From positions 90,734,529 through 90,798,528 of the forward strand of contig CM043959.1 of the NCBI GenBank assembly GCA_014529385.2: 64,000 nucleotides of DNA, in the 5' to 3' direction. The DNA is from Adiantum capillus-veneris. Its lineage: Eukaryota; Streptophyta; Polypodiopsida; Polypodiales; Pteridaceae. The notes under the pieces were generated by a model. The model was not told the DNA's origin. It did no database searches and saw only the letters and a list, made by a program, of their open reading frames with translations. Positions 44,301-56,384 of this stretch are shown in pieces. Position 1 is the stretch's first letter. The number at the start of each line of letters is the position of its first letter. A program made the position numbers and the translations under genes.

Positions 44301-45715
44301 CAACGCTGTTGAGAAAGCTCTAGGCATATATGAAAAGGAACTCCTCGCAGTTCTACATGCCTTAGACTCGAAAGCACTATTTATTGGGGACTCCTTTCAT
44401 TCTGCGGCGGACGGATCCCCAAAGCCTTAAGTACTTCATGACGCAGACCAAGCTCTCCGACAAACAAATGAGGTGGGAAAACCTCCTTTTGCAATTTCAT
44501 TTTCATATTGCTCACATTGTTGGCAAGCATAATCAAGTAGCCAATGCACTCTCAAGGCAGCCGAGAGTGAATGCGGTTTCCATAGCAACTCACAATGATC
44601 TATCTTCTATGATAGATGTGTATGCTATTGACCCCAATTTTAGAGATGTGATTTCAGCCCTTGCATTAGGGAAAAAAGAGGAACTATTTACTTTACAAGA
44701 TCGTTATCTTTTCTATGGCAATAGACTATGTGTTACTAACTCACTACGTGAGAAAGTAATATATCAATCTCATGCTCGGATGCTCCTCCTTATGGGGGGC
44801 ATAGAGGGATTTAGTCTACCCTAAAAGGGATTGAAACATATTTCTATTGGACTGCATGAAAGTAAACGTACAAGAGTATGTTTCTAAATGTGTGGTATGC
44901 CAAAAGAAAAAGTTTGATAGAGGGAAGCAACCTGAATTGCTTCAACCTTTGTCAATCCCTAATTCACCATGGGAGAGCATATCCATGGATTTTATCTTTG
45001 GATTTCCCAAGTCTATCCATGGGAGTACGGGAATATGGACGATAGTAGACGGGTTCAACAAACAAGCTCATTTTATACCTGTCCAAAAGACTATCAAAGC
45101 CCATCAAATGGCAACCCTCTTCATATCACAAAGTGTCAAGTACCATGGCTTGCCGATGTCCATAGTGTCAGATAGAGATCCTAGAAAGACCAATAATTTT
45201 TGGAAGGGTCTCTTTGAGAATTTAGGGACAAGGCTAAACCTCTCTTTGGCCTATCATCTGCAAATCGATGGCCAAAGTGAAATAGCTAACCTAACAATTC
45301 TTGATCTACTAAAAGATTATGTAACGGAAGTAGATCAAAGGTCCCAATGGGGGAAGTACTTAACCTTTGTGGAGTATGCCTAAAATAATATTGTACATAC
45401 CTCACGAGAAAAGCACCTTTTGAGGTATTTGAGGGAAGATCCAAAAGACCCCTGCTACTTAAGGTACATGGGAAGATCTTTGTTGTAGATAAGTATAGCA
45501 GAGACCTACAAGAATCTTTCCAAAAGATTAAGGATGTTATCTCCATCTCATAGCAAACACAAAAGGATGCTTCTGATAAGCACACAAGAGCCCAAGCCTT
45601 TAAAGAAAATGATTGGGTCTTGCTTAAATTTCCCAAGGCTCAATTAAGGCAAACGACGGGCAAGAATCCTATGAGACACCAAAAGTACTATGCTAAGTTA
45701 GCAAAAAGGTGGGTC
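44301..45715 (+). pseudogene. pol: RNase H end and integrase of element C
   Basis: It has YFMTQTKLSDKQMRWENLLL and HNQVANALSRQPRVNAV (the A family has VADALSR, so the last catalytic Asp is Asn). The integrase zinc motif CVVCQKKKFD follows, then MDFIFGFPKS, SDRDPRKTNNFW and DGQSEIANLT, so D, D and E are all present. Frameshifts occur near 44390, 44840 and 45380. The chromodomain is deleted. Confidence 0.78.
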
Positions 45716-45730
45716 TTCCATAGTTGGTAA

Positions 45731-47274
45731 TGTCATAATAACTAATATCTAATTCTCCTAAATGATTTTCTCATGTTAAATTGATCATTTAATATGGGGA
45801 AGTAGCAGGGGAGAAAAAGCTAGAATATTGGTTAAGCTAGCAGACCAGCCACAATAGGGATCCAAAGCAGGGAAAATAGGGATCCAAAGGGGGGGCCATC
45901 TGCAAAAGAGCAATGTGCAAACAATGGGATTCAAAGACCCTAAGGTTCAGCCCATAAGGACTTCCAAAATGCTAAGGTTCCAAAATTCAAAGATTAGGTC
46001 CAATGGTCAAAACTTAAGGAAAATTGGATGCTTGTGGGAAGACTCAAAAGTCTTTCCACATCCCTATCTTGGAGGGGGCGAGCCTTTCTTATAGGGGATG
46101 AGAGAGAAACACACACACACACACACTAGCAGGCTCCCTTTACACAAAGGTAATAGGGGACACATGTCAGCTCCCTAGGCTAGTTGCCCCCAAGATGCAT
46201 TCAATTCCTATTCGATGCCCATAGAGGTGGACCAATGAGAATCAGGCTAGAGTACATTAGTTTAATTCATTTCAAAACACTTGATAAAAGAACCAATAAA
46301 AATTAAACTCTCTAGAAGACTATTAGAGAGTCTCCCAATGGGTCCAATGAGCATTCAGCAGCCCAATGGCTTACCTGATTCCAGTTGGCCAGAAGACTAA
46401 GGGGTCTAATGAGAGTTTAATTGCATTAATTAGTTACCTAAAGCTCTCACAAAAGGGGAAATGGGGACACTTGTCAAAAGGCTATCACTTATGCTTCTTA
46501 ATTATCATTGGCTAAGCTTTGCAGGGTCCAATGGGATGCCAGCATGAGTAAAATTCATGAGGGGTCAACCAAGAGAGAGGGGGGCTGATTTTGGCAAGGC
46601 ATTATCACACACACACTCACACAATCTCATGTGTGAAGCAAAGAAGACTCTCTCTCCTTCTCAAGCTTTAATGGAAATCTCATCACCTGCTCCAAGCTTG
46701 TGAGAAGGGAGCCCTACACCAATAACTCTTGGCTTTGTGATGCGAATCCAACCAAGAGCCAGGCTCCCTCATCTCCTCTACCATGCTAATTACTAAGCTA
46801 TGCTAAGCTAGAATACTCCTTCTTCCTCTCAATCTACTCTCATACCCGCTAGCTCTCACCATCTTGGAAGGTGTGTGAGGTCTTGGTTCTAAGACCGTGA
46901 GTGAATTGATGTTGGGTTTTATAAGTGTGTGCATGGTGCTTGAAGCTTCCATCTTCATTGCACTAGAAAGTTATTGAAGGAACACAAAGTATTGTATTGT
47001 AAAATGTCTCCCTTGATGGGGGAAACCTATAATACAAAGCTTTTGGAGGGGGGACCGGCTCAATGTAAATCCGGTCCTCAACTGTTGTCAATAGATTAAT
47101 TTTTCTCTCTTTTGAAGTATTGTTCTTGCCTATCTAACTAGGTGTTATGCTTTTTGTTTCTCTCTCCATCGAAGCACTCTTGCTATGCTCATTAGGAATC
47201 TATTCTAATGATATGCTCACTATGTTTATGCTATTTTCCGCTACACACAAGCTACTAAGCCATTAAATGTTACA
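45731..47274 (+). repeat. 3' LTR of element C (1544 bp)
   Basis: It begins TGTCATAATAACTAATATC and ends AATGTTACA. It is more diverged than the A and B LTRs and slightly shorter. CCAAT motifs and the CA run are retained. Confidence 0.88.
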
Positions 47275-47280
47275 ACTACA

Positions 47281-47330
47281 CACTACAAAACCCACAACGG
47301 GAGGGTTGTTGGGGTTGTGTATGTTGTCGC
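47281..47330 (+). repeat. CACTA-type terminal motif, possible element end
   Basis: CACTACAAAACCCACAACGG begins 6 bp after the LTR of element C. CACTACAA is the classical end of En/Spm elements. No matching inverted end (TTGTAGTG) was found downstream, so this may be a lone remnant or chance. Confidence 0.25.
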
Positions 47331-47543
47331 ACCTCACACCCATAGGAAAGCCCCCTAAAGTAGAAGTCATGTAAAGCATGTGTGTTCCTTTATGAAAACA
47401 TGGGGGAATATTTCCAGGCGAGAAATTTTTGATGAGCGCTTTTTAGGAATCATGCGAGCAGATTCCTAAAAAGATTCTCTCTTCCTCCTTCTCTATCTCT
47501 CTCGTGCAATTTTTCTAGTCTCCACTCCTTTTTCTTCTCTCGA

Positions 47544-47586
47544 TCTCTCTCTCTCTCTCTGACACACACACACACACACACACACA

Positions 47587-47678
<92 letters not shown>
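47544..47678. repeat. Compound microsatellite (CT)n(AC)n(GA)n
   Basis: A CT run (47544-47560), an AC run (47561-47587) and a GA run of about 89 bp (47590-47678) are adjacent. The long Leu/Ser frame on the minus strand is an artefact of it. Confidence 0.9.
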
Positions 47679-47679
<1 letters not shown>

Positions 47680-47879
47680 GATAGAGATAATCAATGAGGT
47701 ATTAGGGAGGTTGAGATATAGACAAAGATATTTCACAAAATCAACAAAGACAAGGGTATTTGAAACAAAAGAGACAAGGGTACTATAAACAAGAACATCC
47801 ATTCATCATAGAAAGTTACATTTTATTGCACTTGCATTACATATGCAAGAAGTGTTCATCTTTTGGAAGTCTCGGTTTT

Positions 47880-48196
47880 AGAGTAGTTGTGCTGCCCTTG
47901 AGCGGAAAATGAAGATTCACCACGTTCCCTAGTTGCTGCGTCATTTGATCCTCATCCTCCTCTGTGATGAGCCCAATCTTCTTCCAGCAAGAGAAAGCAA
48001 ATTGTCCCTTCTAATTCAAGCTGAGCAAGGTCCGCATACTGAGTCTTGTGCAACAAAAATGATAAAGGCGATACACATTGACTATTGCCTTCATAGCCTC
48101 CTTAAACTAGTCGGCTCCATACAACACCTCTCTTTTGCGAATGGCTTCCATGGCATCCCACGCAGACTTGATTTTATTCTCAAGATCGTCAGACAT
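47880..48196 (-). pseudogene. Degenerate small coding region, unknown
   Basis: On the minus strand from ATG 48196 the reading is MSDDLENKIKSAWDAMEAIR then KREVLYGAD, a TAG stop, and FKEAMKAIVNVYRLYHF. After a frameshift it reads QYADLAQLELEGTICFLLLE and, after another, EDEDQMTQQLGNVVNLHF. The composition is that of a real acidic, helical protein now broken. No family recognised. It lies downstream of the SWIM relic on the same strand. Confidence 0.4.
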
Positions 48197-48520
48197 TGTG
48201 AAAAGTAAGGGAAGTGCGCTACGGTAGCTAGTGGAGGCTTTCACAAATATAATGCCAATTTATTGCAATTTTGGGAATATTATATTATTACTTTATTAAC
48301 TATGTGACACATAAACAACCACTTTCCAAATTTGAAACAAACTACAAAACAATGTATCAAAATGTGGCCAATATAAGATAAAATTAGAACCTGATAGATT
48401 TTTCCATTTTGTGAATTGGCATACAGGAAGTGAGAAACAACAAATGCTATGCATCCATGCCTGGATAGGTCCCCGGCCTTGGCTCAGTGCCCTAAAGATA
48501 ACTGCACCTGCCAGAATTGG

Positions 48521-49042
48521 TTAATGGATAAGCATGTTCTCATTTTGGCTTAACCCTAGCACATATAGATAAATAAAATACAAATGTTTACATGCAAGAT
48601 ATGGTTTTTTATTTGGCACCTGTTCCACGAAGTCTGGACATGTGCACGATGGCTGGTTGCAAATACAACCATTGTACAACTTGACATGACCATATTCACT
48701 TTTGGTCTCTACTTTGAAGACCTCATTAACACCATCTGCTGCACATATCTCTTCTACTACCTTGGCATTCAACACTAGTGCTAAATTGATCTTGTGAGCA
48801 GCGTCCTCGGAAATGGAAGTCCGATATCGTACACGCACACCATCTCCCGCTGTGGCTTAGGCATTGCCTTGAGGAGTGGATGTATCTTTTGACTTGAAAG
48901 GAGAGTTGGTCATATTTTGTGCAGGAACAACGGGTGTTACATTAGAGATTTCTTTTTTCCTGAACTCCACTTGATACCCCCCTTCATGCAATATTTGCAC
49001 CTTAGATCCGCAGATAGGTTGGTGCCCACATGCACGGGCCAA
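48521..49042 (-). pseudogene. SWIM zinc-finger protein relic
   Basis: On the minus strand, frame from 49042: MARACGHQPICGSKVQIL, then a TAA stop at 48859-48857, then the same frame continues open to 48521. It contains CTCPDF followed by ACKHLYF, a SWIM signature (CXC...CXH) near the end of the 106-codon part. SWIM domains occur in MULE and FAR1-type transposases and in some plant zinc-finger proteins. Upstream catalytic sequence is not seen, so the parent family is open. It ends in VLGLSQNENMLIH. Confidence 0.55.
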
Positions 49043-49259
49043 TTGTGTGGTGGATGCTGAGGCTGCAGCTCAATGTTCTGGTCTACTAAATGGAAATGCA
49101 AGACATGATCCGGAAAAAACCAAAACCATTGGAGACCCACACCATTTGGATGCCTTTTATATCCCTCAAAAGATGGGGCCGGTATACCAAGGCCTAAACC
49201 TGCAATACTACTTCCACATGTTCGTCCTCCTCTTGGCGTGCCGCTACATGTGACTATAC

Positions 49260-49794
49260 TACCTTGGTAAAGCCATGTGCATCATTAGCTAGAGCACTTG
49301 AGTCTGGCGGGGTTCACTAACCATGTTTTCCATAATATCATGCTTTGGAGATATGGCAGATACGGTTCAAAGATTTCTGATGGACAGCTACCTAATGATT
49401 AAGCTAGAACATTGATGATAGGGTATAAGCCTTATAATCTTTTTCATATGGTTACAAGCTACATGAGTCTGATGATGGAAAAGAGATTAAGGTACCTATA
49501 GCAGATGCAGATTGAAGTGTAATTGGCACAGACCGAAGGCTGTGCAAGTTTAGAGGGGGTGGATGTCGTGCAACTCCACTCCCATGCTAATAAATATACC
49601 AGGAAAATGCACATCAAGATTATTTGAATCTTACTTGATTAATAATCAGTATTCAAGGCTTGGTAACAAACTATTTTTATGGTTAATGTATGCCAGATGT
49701 GGCTTTAAAGGGCCAATAGATACCTAGATGATGCTAAAAAGGAGTATTCTTGAAGTGAGTATAATGGCAGGTTGTGATCTAGGATTGTAGTGCT
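49260..49794. other. Noncoding, nothing recognised
   Basis: Short frames only. This is probably the outer part of dispersed repeat X, since repeat words start at about 49795. Confidence 0.35.
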
Positions 49795-49865
49795 TGAAGT
49801 GCTCTATTGGCATGTCTTTACGGCTCATCGATTGGAGCTACGGTGCAAAAGTTATGGTAGGTTGA
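49795..49865 (+). repeat. Dispersed repeat X, copy 2 (split by element B)
   Basis: GTGCTTGAAGTGCTC, GATTGGAGCTACGGTGCAAA and GTTATGGTAGGTTGA align with copy 1 (GATTGGAGCTCTGG, GTTATGATGATTTGAAGATT). The alignment continues on the other side of element B (57984 onward, AGTTTAAG). Element B therefore inserted inside this repeat. Confidence 0.5.
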
Positions 49866-51460
49866 TGTAACATTTAATGGCCTAATAACTTATGTGTAGC
49901 GGAAATTAGCATGAACATAGTGGGCATTTCATTAGAGTAGATTCCTAATGAGAATTACAAGAGTGCTTGGGTGGAGAGAGTAACAAAAAGCATAACACCC
50001 AGTTAGATAGCATCGACAATACTTTCAAAAGAGAGAGCAATTAAGCTATTGACCACAATTGAGGACCGGATTTTCATGGAGCCGGTCCCCCCTCCAAAAG
50101 GCTTTGTATTATGGTTTCTCCCATCAAGAGAGACATTGTACAATACAATTCTTTGTGTTCCTTCAAGACTAGCTAGTGCAATGAATATGGAAACTTCATG
50201 CACTAAGCAAAACACTTAACAAACACAACTTGAATTATCCCCTTTCTCAGACCCAAGACCTCACACACCTTCGAAGATGGTGAGAGCTAGCAGGGTATGA
50301 GAGTAGATTGAGAGGAAGAAGGAGTATCTTACGAGAAAGATGTACATCTCCTCACATAATCACTCATATGTAGCATAGCTTATCTTAGTAATTAGCTTGG
50401 TAGAGGAGATGAACATGCATTGAAGCTTGGCTCTTGGTTGGATTTGCATCCACATGCCAAGAGAGTGTTGATGTAGGCTTCTATCTCACAAGCTTGGAGT
50501 AGGTGATGAGTTCTCCATTAAAGCTTGGGAAGAGATAGTCTTCTCTTTCTTCACACATGAGCTTGTGTGAGTGTGTGTGTGTGATAATGCCTTGCAAAAA
50601 TCAGCCCCCTCTCTCTCTTGGGCGAGCCCTCTTGCTAAATGCTCTTCCTGAAGCCTCATTGGCCCTCCCCAAGTCAAGCCAATTACAATTAAGCAGCTTA
50701 AGTGATAGCCTTCTGACATGTGTCCCCCTTTCCCCTTTTGTGAGAGCTTTAGGTAATTAAATAATTAAACTAAACTCTCATTGGACCCCTTTTCCTCCTG
50801 GCCAATAGGAATCAGGCAAGCCATGGGGCTCCTGAATGCTCATTGGACCCCTTGGGAGACTGTCCAATAGTCTTCTAGGAGACTTAATTCTCATTGGTTT
50901 CTTTTATTAAATGTTTTTAAATTAATTAAACTAGATTTACTCTAGCTTAATTTTCATTGGTCCACTTCAAGGGTCATCCAATAGAAATTGGGCACACCTT
51001 GTGGGCATCTGGCCTAGGGAGCTGACATGTGTCCCTCATTCCCTTTGTGTAAAGGGAGCCTCTCTGTGTGTGTGTGTGTGTGGCTTTCTCTCTCATCCCC
51101 TACCTTTAGGGCTCGCCCCCTCCCATGTAGGGATGTGCAAAGACTTTTAGGGCACACACAAAGCATCCAATTTTCCCTAGGGTTGACCTTTGGACACAAC
51201 CTTTGAATTTTGGAACCTTAGCATTTTGGAAGTCTTAATGGGCTGAACCTTAGGGTCTTTTTAGCCCATTGTTGCACATGGCTCTTTTGCAGATGGCCCC
51301 CCCTTTGGATCCCTATTTTCCCTCCTTTGGATCCCTACTGTGGCCGGTCTGCTAGCTTAACCAATATTCTAGCTTTTTCTCCCCTGCCCTTCCCCACATT
51401 AAATGATCAATTTAATATGAGAAAATCATTTAGGAGAATTAGATATTGATTATTATGACA
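49866..51460 (-). repeat. 3' LTR of element B
   Basis: On the plus strand it runs from TGTAACATTTAATGG to ATTATGACA. It differs from 56385-57979 at about a dozen noticed positions (for example GAGTAAC against GAGCAAC, ATCAATTT against ATCAGTTT), consistent with a moderately young insertion. Confidence 0.9.
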
Positions 51461-51816
51461 TTACCTCTCTCTTGAAATCATAGTCGTCCTCGACTATGGT
51501 GTAGAGAAGATAAAGCATGTTCATGAGTCCTTTTCTTAGTGGGTAGAGGATCCCTATGTTATCCTACGACATCATTCCACAATGGATGACTAGTCCATTT
51601 GGCGCTTGAAAGCCTGAGGCTGCCGCAAGCATGTCTGCACATTAGTCCTATCAATCTTCCATAGTAGAGTGACAAGCTCTACTTGGTGTTTGGGAGACGT
51701 CGTCTCCGCAAACTTGATCTAAGCATGCATACTACTTCATTTTTGTGCACAAATAAAGAAAAAGAGAGTCTTATAAGACAAAAATTTTGTTCATTTTTAA
51801 CATTTTGTACATTTGC
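51461..51816 (-). other. 3' untranslated region of element B
   Basis: Noncoding. The complement of the purine tract (TTACCTCTCTCTT, 51461-51473) adjoins the LTR, as in element A. Confidence 0.7.
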
Positions 51817-54141
51817 TTACTCTTGGGAAGCATTGTAAGCATTGACAAGGTTTAGGTTATCCTTTAATTGTATGCCTTGCATCCATCTAGCATCTTCAAA
51901 AGGATAATTCTTAAACTTAATAAGATATCGTCGGATAGTCTTACCGCCTCTTAGTACCTTGTCTTCACGTCGAAGAATGGACTCGGGCTGCAGCACCTCT
52001 TCTTGGTCCTCGATCTCCGGTGGGTCTTCAATAGTTGGTTCTTGAGGTGGCTCTCCTTTGTAAGGCTTTAATAGGCTCACATGAAAAGCATTGTGTATGA
52101 GCCAATGATTGGGCAACTTGAGTTGATAGGCCATCTCATTGATTGGCCTAAGAATCTGAAAGGGACCATAGTACCTTTTTGCTAGTTTAGCATAGTACTT
52201 TTGGTGACCCGTAGGATTCTTGCCCATTGTGTGCCTTAATCGATCCTTGGGAAACTTTAACAAGACCCAATCGTTTTCTTTAAAGGCTTGGGCTCTTTTG
52301 TGCTTGTCAGCAGCAGCCTTTTGCCTTTGCTGTGAGATAGAGATAGAATCCTTAATGTTTTGGAAAGATTCTTGTAGGTCTCGGCTATACTCATCTGCAG
52401 CGAAGATCTTCCCATGTACCTTAAGTAGCAAGGGACTTTTTGATCTTCCCTCAATTACCTCGAAAGGTGATTTTCCTGTGGAAGTATGTACAATGTTATT
52501 GTAAGCATACTCCACTAAGGGTAAGTACTTCTCCCATTGGGATCTTTGATCTACTTCCGTTACATAGGCTTTTAGTAGATCGCGAATTGTTAGGTTAGCT
52601 ATTTCACTTTGGCCATCCGTTTGTGGATGATAGGCCGAAGAGAAATTTAGCCTTGTCCCTAAATTCCCAAAGAGACCCTTCCAAAAATTACTGGTCATTC
52701 TAGGATCTCTATCCGACACTATGGACATTGGCAAGCCATGGTATTTGAAATTTTGTGAAATGAAGAGGGTTGCCATTTGATGGGTTTTGATAGTCTTTTT
52801 GACAGGTATAAAATGAGCTTGTTTATTGAACCTGTCTACTTTCGTCCATATTCCCGTATTCCCATGGATAGACTTAGGCAATCCAAAGATAAAATCCATG
52901 GATATGCTCTCCCATGGTGAATTAGGGATTGGCAAGGGTTGAAGCAATCCAGGTTGCTTCCCTCTATCAAATTTTGTCTTTTGACATACCACACATTTGG
53001 AAACATACTCTTGTATGTTCACTTTCATGGTAGGCCAATAGAAATATGTTTCAATTCCCTTTAAGGTAGACTGAATCCCTCTATGCCCCGCATACGGGGG
53101 AGCATGAGATTCATACATTACTTTCTCACGCAGAGAGTTAGTAACGCATAGTCTATTGCCATAGAGAAGATAACCATCTTGTAAAGTAAATGGTTCTTCT
53201 TTCTTCCCTAATGTAAGGGCTGAAATCACATCTCTAAAATCGGGATCAATAGCATACTCATCTATCATTGAAGATAGATCATTGTGAGTTGCTATGGAAA
53301 CCGCATTCACTCTCGGCCGTCTTGAGAGTGCATCGGCTACTTGATTATGCTTGCCAGCAATGTGAGCAATATGAAAATGAAATTGCGAAAGGAAATTTGC
53401 CCACCTCATTTGTTTGTCGGAGAGCTTGGTCTGCGTCATGAAGTACTTAAGACTTTGGTGATCCGTTCGCAGAATGAAAGGAGTCCCCAATAAATAGTGC
53501 TTCCATGAGTCTAAGGCATGTAGAACTGCAAGGAGTTCTTTTTCGTATATGCCTAGAGCTTGCTCAACAGGGTCGAGCCTTGGACTCTCATAGCCTATGG
53601 CGTGCCCTTCTTGGACCAAAACAGCTCCAAGGCAATCACCACAAGCATCACATTGGACCTCAAATGGTTTTGAGAGATCCGGTAGTGTAAGCACGGGTTG
53701 AGAGATAAGCTTTTCTTTAAGCTTTTCAAAAGCATTGTTCTCCTTAGCAGACCATGTATACCTAACGCTTTTCTTTGTTAGGTCATGTAATGGTCCTGCA
53801 ATTTGTGAGAACTTTTCTATGAAGCGTCTATAGTATGCGCACATACCTATAAAGCTTCTTAGTTCATGCAGATTCCTTGGTTTAGGCCATCCTTTTATTA
53901 CCTCTAACTTGGATGGATCCATTTGGATGCCATCTTGAGAGATAATGTGACCTAAATACTGAATCTCTTGCAAGAAAAATTCACTTTTCTTTCGATTAAC
54001 ATAAAGTTTATTCTCTCTTAAAACTTGAAATATTACCTGGAGGTGTTGCTTGTGTTCCTCCAATGAATTAGAGTAGATGATAATATCATCAAAGAACACT
54101 CCAGTGAAGGTTTGATGAGGCCTGAATAGCTTCTCCATCAA
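51817..54141 (-). pseudogene. pol: pol of element B: RT C-terminal part, RNase H, integrase, chromodomain
   Basis: A 774-codon open frame. FFDDIIIYS is at residues 16-24. RNase H catalytic candidates are D165, E202, D227 and D270. The integrase zinc motif is H346, H353, C383, C386, and the catalytic residues are D416, D477 and E513. A chromodomain-like YLIKFKNYPFEDARW lies near the C-terminus. The first Met is internal: the RT fingers and first catalytic Asp lie in the deleted 796 bp, and the frame overlaps the end of the upstream gag frame by 4 bp. Confidence 0.88.
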
Positions 54142-55970
54142 GCGGTTGAATGTGGCTGGTCCTCTTTGTCCACATAGCCTTGGACATGAAGGCTCAATTT
54201 CCCAATTAAGGGAGTGACTGAAGCTTCTTGCCCCTTGAAGGCACTGTCTGCGGGTAGGACATCTCCCATCTCGTAGGATTTTATTCCTAGCTTGGTGGCC
54301 AACTCTATAGATATAAAATTGTGAGTAGAACCAGGGTCAAAGAGAATAAAAGCATCATGTTCTCTTACCTTTCCCCAAGCATGGCATAGAGGAGATCCTT
54401 TGTGGTGAGTTTGGTGAGTCTCCTCCTCTTGGATTTCAACCAAGGAAGCTCTGGGAGGATCTTGGCGGTTGTTCTTTTGGGGACAAGCGCGGTACGCATG
54501 CCCTTGTTCACCGCACTTGAAACACCGGTTATCCTTACGATAACTCTCAAGCTCTTCAGGAGAGAGTTTATTCTTATCTTTGTAAACTCCCTTCTCTTTA
54601 GCTTTGTTGGAGTTGCCCTTAGGAGACTTTTGGACATTGTCCTTCCCCTTAGGCTCATTGGAACCCTTATTTTCCGGCGGCTTATTATTTCTTTTTGCCC
54701 CCGTTTGGAAATTGATTCGAGAGGCGACCATAGTGTGGTGTATTACCGCCGATATGGTACGTGGTCTTTGGGAGTTGACATACTCCGCCATTTCTTCGGT
54801 TAAGCCCGCACAAAATTGTTGCTTTTGCTCTCCAAAATCCAACTTTTTGAAGACAGTGGCCTTGAGTTGTAGGTCCCAAAACTTGTCTACATATTTGTGG
54901 ATAGATTCATTGGGAGAGAGCTTTAAGCTTCTCCATTCGGTGAGTACTTTGTCTTTGGCATCGGTGGCCAAAAACTGCTTCATAATGGAAGCTCTTAAAG
55001 CTTTCCATGTTCGTGGAGCTTCACCGTTGGCTCGTAGGCTAGACCACCATTGTCTGGCGGACTTTTGAAAGTGCATAGCTACATGGCGTAGCTTAGAGGA
55101 CTCCGTGAAGCCCTCATCTCCAAACGCCGCATCAAATTGTTGGATAAAGGCCAAGACTTTGTCCGTAGCACCAAAGGTACCATCATAGGTAAGGAAAGAG
55201 ATGCTCTTCCCTCCCTCTTTGAATTTCTTCAACTTGGACGACCTCTTCCATGCGGCATAGGATTTCCTATGACCTCTTCTTTTTGATGGTTCAAAGGTTG
55301 CACCATCACTTTCTTCAGAAGGTGAAAATTTTGAGGAAGGTGGAGAAGAGGGTGACCTCTTTCTCGCCTTTTTCTTGTCTTGATCTTTGTCATCTTCACC
55401 ATAGTTTTCATAAGAGGAAGAGGATGAAGAAGATGGAGAAGAGGGTGTCCTCTTTCTCGCCTTTTTCTTCTCTTGCTTTTTATCATCCCTCTTTGAATTA
55501 TGGCGTGGAGAAGAGTGTGATGGTCTTCTCCGCTTTGGTGGTGATGGAGAGCGTTTAGCCCGCCGTCTTCGTGGAGCCATCTCCGCCGAGGTGGCGGGAG
55601 ACTCGCTTCTTTCTCGTTCCTTCGGTGGAGGCTCTTGAGTTCTCCTTTGGGAAGGAGATGCATCATCAAGAAGTAAATTCTTGAGCCCTTCATATGGATT
55701 CTCTTCTTCTTCCCGAATCGGAGAGAGACCTCTTTTGGTAGTCTCACAAGGAGGCTTCCTAGGTGTTCTCTCGTCATGGTGATGAGCTTGGAGAATCCCG
55801 TGAGCACGGAGCTGCCCTTGCACTTCACTTTGGAGAGATGGATTGCCCATGGCTTGTTGAAGCCTAGAAACAAGATAGTTAACAAGAATTGAAGCATCAT
55901 TAGTAGCTTGCTCATGAGCAAAATCAAAGTTATCAACATTAATTTCACTCTCTTTACTATTGTCAGCCAT
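54138..55970 (-). CDS. gag: gag-protease of element B (frame ends at deletion junction)
   Basis: A 610-codon frame from ATG 55970. It has an acidic N-terminus, an Arg/Ser/Lys-rich stretch at about 119-230, a Gag domain at 255-400, a CCHC knuckle with C483, C486, H491 and C496, and a protease Asp in FDPGSTHNF (D545). It ends KEDQPHSTA where the deletion fuses protease sequence to RT out of frame. The junction shares AC on both sides (2-bp microhomology). Gag itself is uninterrupted, so a Gag product is conceivable. Confidence 0.85.
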   Translation of the reverse strand: MADNSKESEINVDNFDFAHEQATNDASILVNYLVSRLQQAMGNPSLQSEVQGQLRAHGILQAHHHDERTPRKPPCETTKRGLSPIREEEENPYEGLKNLLLDDASPSQRRTQEPPPKERERSESPATSAEMAPRRRRAKRSPSPPKRRRPSHSSPRHNSKRDDKKQEKKKARKRTPSSPSSSSSSSYENYGEDDKDQDKKKARKRSPSSPPSSKFSPSEESDGATFEPSKRRGHRKSYAAWKRSSKLKKFKEGGKSISFLTYDGTFGATDKVLAFIQQFDAAFGDEGFTESSKLRHVAMHFQKSARQWWSSLRANGEAPRTWKALRASIMKQFLATDAKDKVLTEWRSLKLSPNESIHKYVDKFWDLQLKATVFKKLDFGEQKQQFCAGLTEEMAEYVNSQRPRTISAVIHHTMVASRINFQTGAKRNNKPPENKGSNEPKGKDNVQKSPKGNSNKAKEKGVYKDKNKLSPEELESYRKDNRCFKCGEQGHAYRACPQKNNRQDPPRASLVEIQEEETHQTHHKGSPLCHAWGKVREHDAFILFDPGSTHNFISIELATKLGIKSYEMGDVLPADSAFKGQEASVTPLIGKLSLHVQGYVDKEDQPHSTA

Positions 55971-56371
55971 TCTAACAACTTTTAGGTGTACTTTGGCACT
56001 TCAAGCCCTAGTTGCTACTCCTCTTTACCCCTTTAGAAAAAGCACTCAAGATTCTGTACCCGCGGCTCGAATACCATTAATTGCAAGGAATAGAAGAGAG
56101 GGTCTTTCGACACCAAAATAGCACCGGCTCCTGTCAAGCTTCTAATAGCTCAATAGTGGTTAAGCCGTAGGCAAAGCCGTAGGCAAGCCCCGTAGGACTC
56201 CACTATTAAGACCATAGCTCTCGACGGTGATGCCCCGTTAACTGCACGAAGGCAGGCGCATTGCAAGGCTGAAAAATCCCTATTCTACTTACTCACAGGC
56301 AATTAATAATACCAACCATTTGTAGCTAGCTTGAGGACCTCCCTTCTTAAGCAAGAAAAGAGAAACCTTGA
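55971..56371 (-). other. Untranslated leader of element B with hairpin
   Basis: Counterpart of 9441-9843. The stem AATAGTGG / CCACTATT is kept. The loop holds an extra copy of GCCGTAGGCAA not present in A. Confidence 0.5.
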
Positions 56372-56384
56372 GCTTTGATACCAA

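Larger units (their letters stand above)
41684..47274 (+). mobile_element. Element C: old, 5'-truncated A-family chromovirus
   Basis: It starts abruptly in gag next to the LTR of element D and ends with a 3' LTR (45731-47274). It is more diverged than A and B, with many stops and frameshifts. It carries a 245-bp insertion (42454-42698). It has lost the end of integrase and the chromodomain by deletion, since sequence jumps from GCAAAAAGG (about 45708) to near the LTR at 45731. No 5' LTR or target duplication remains. Confidence 0.85.

Noticed and set aside
47515-47802. 95-codon Leu/Ser-rich frame resembling a membrane protein
   Set aside because: It is the translation of the CT/AC/GA microsatellite.
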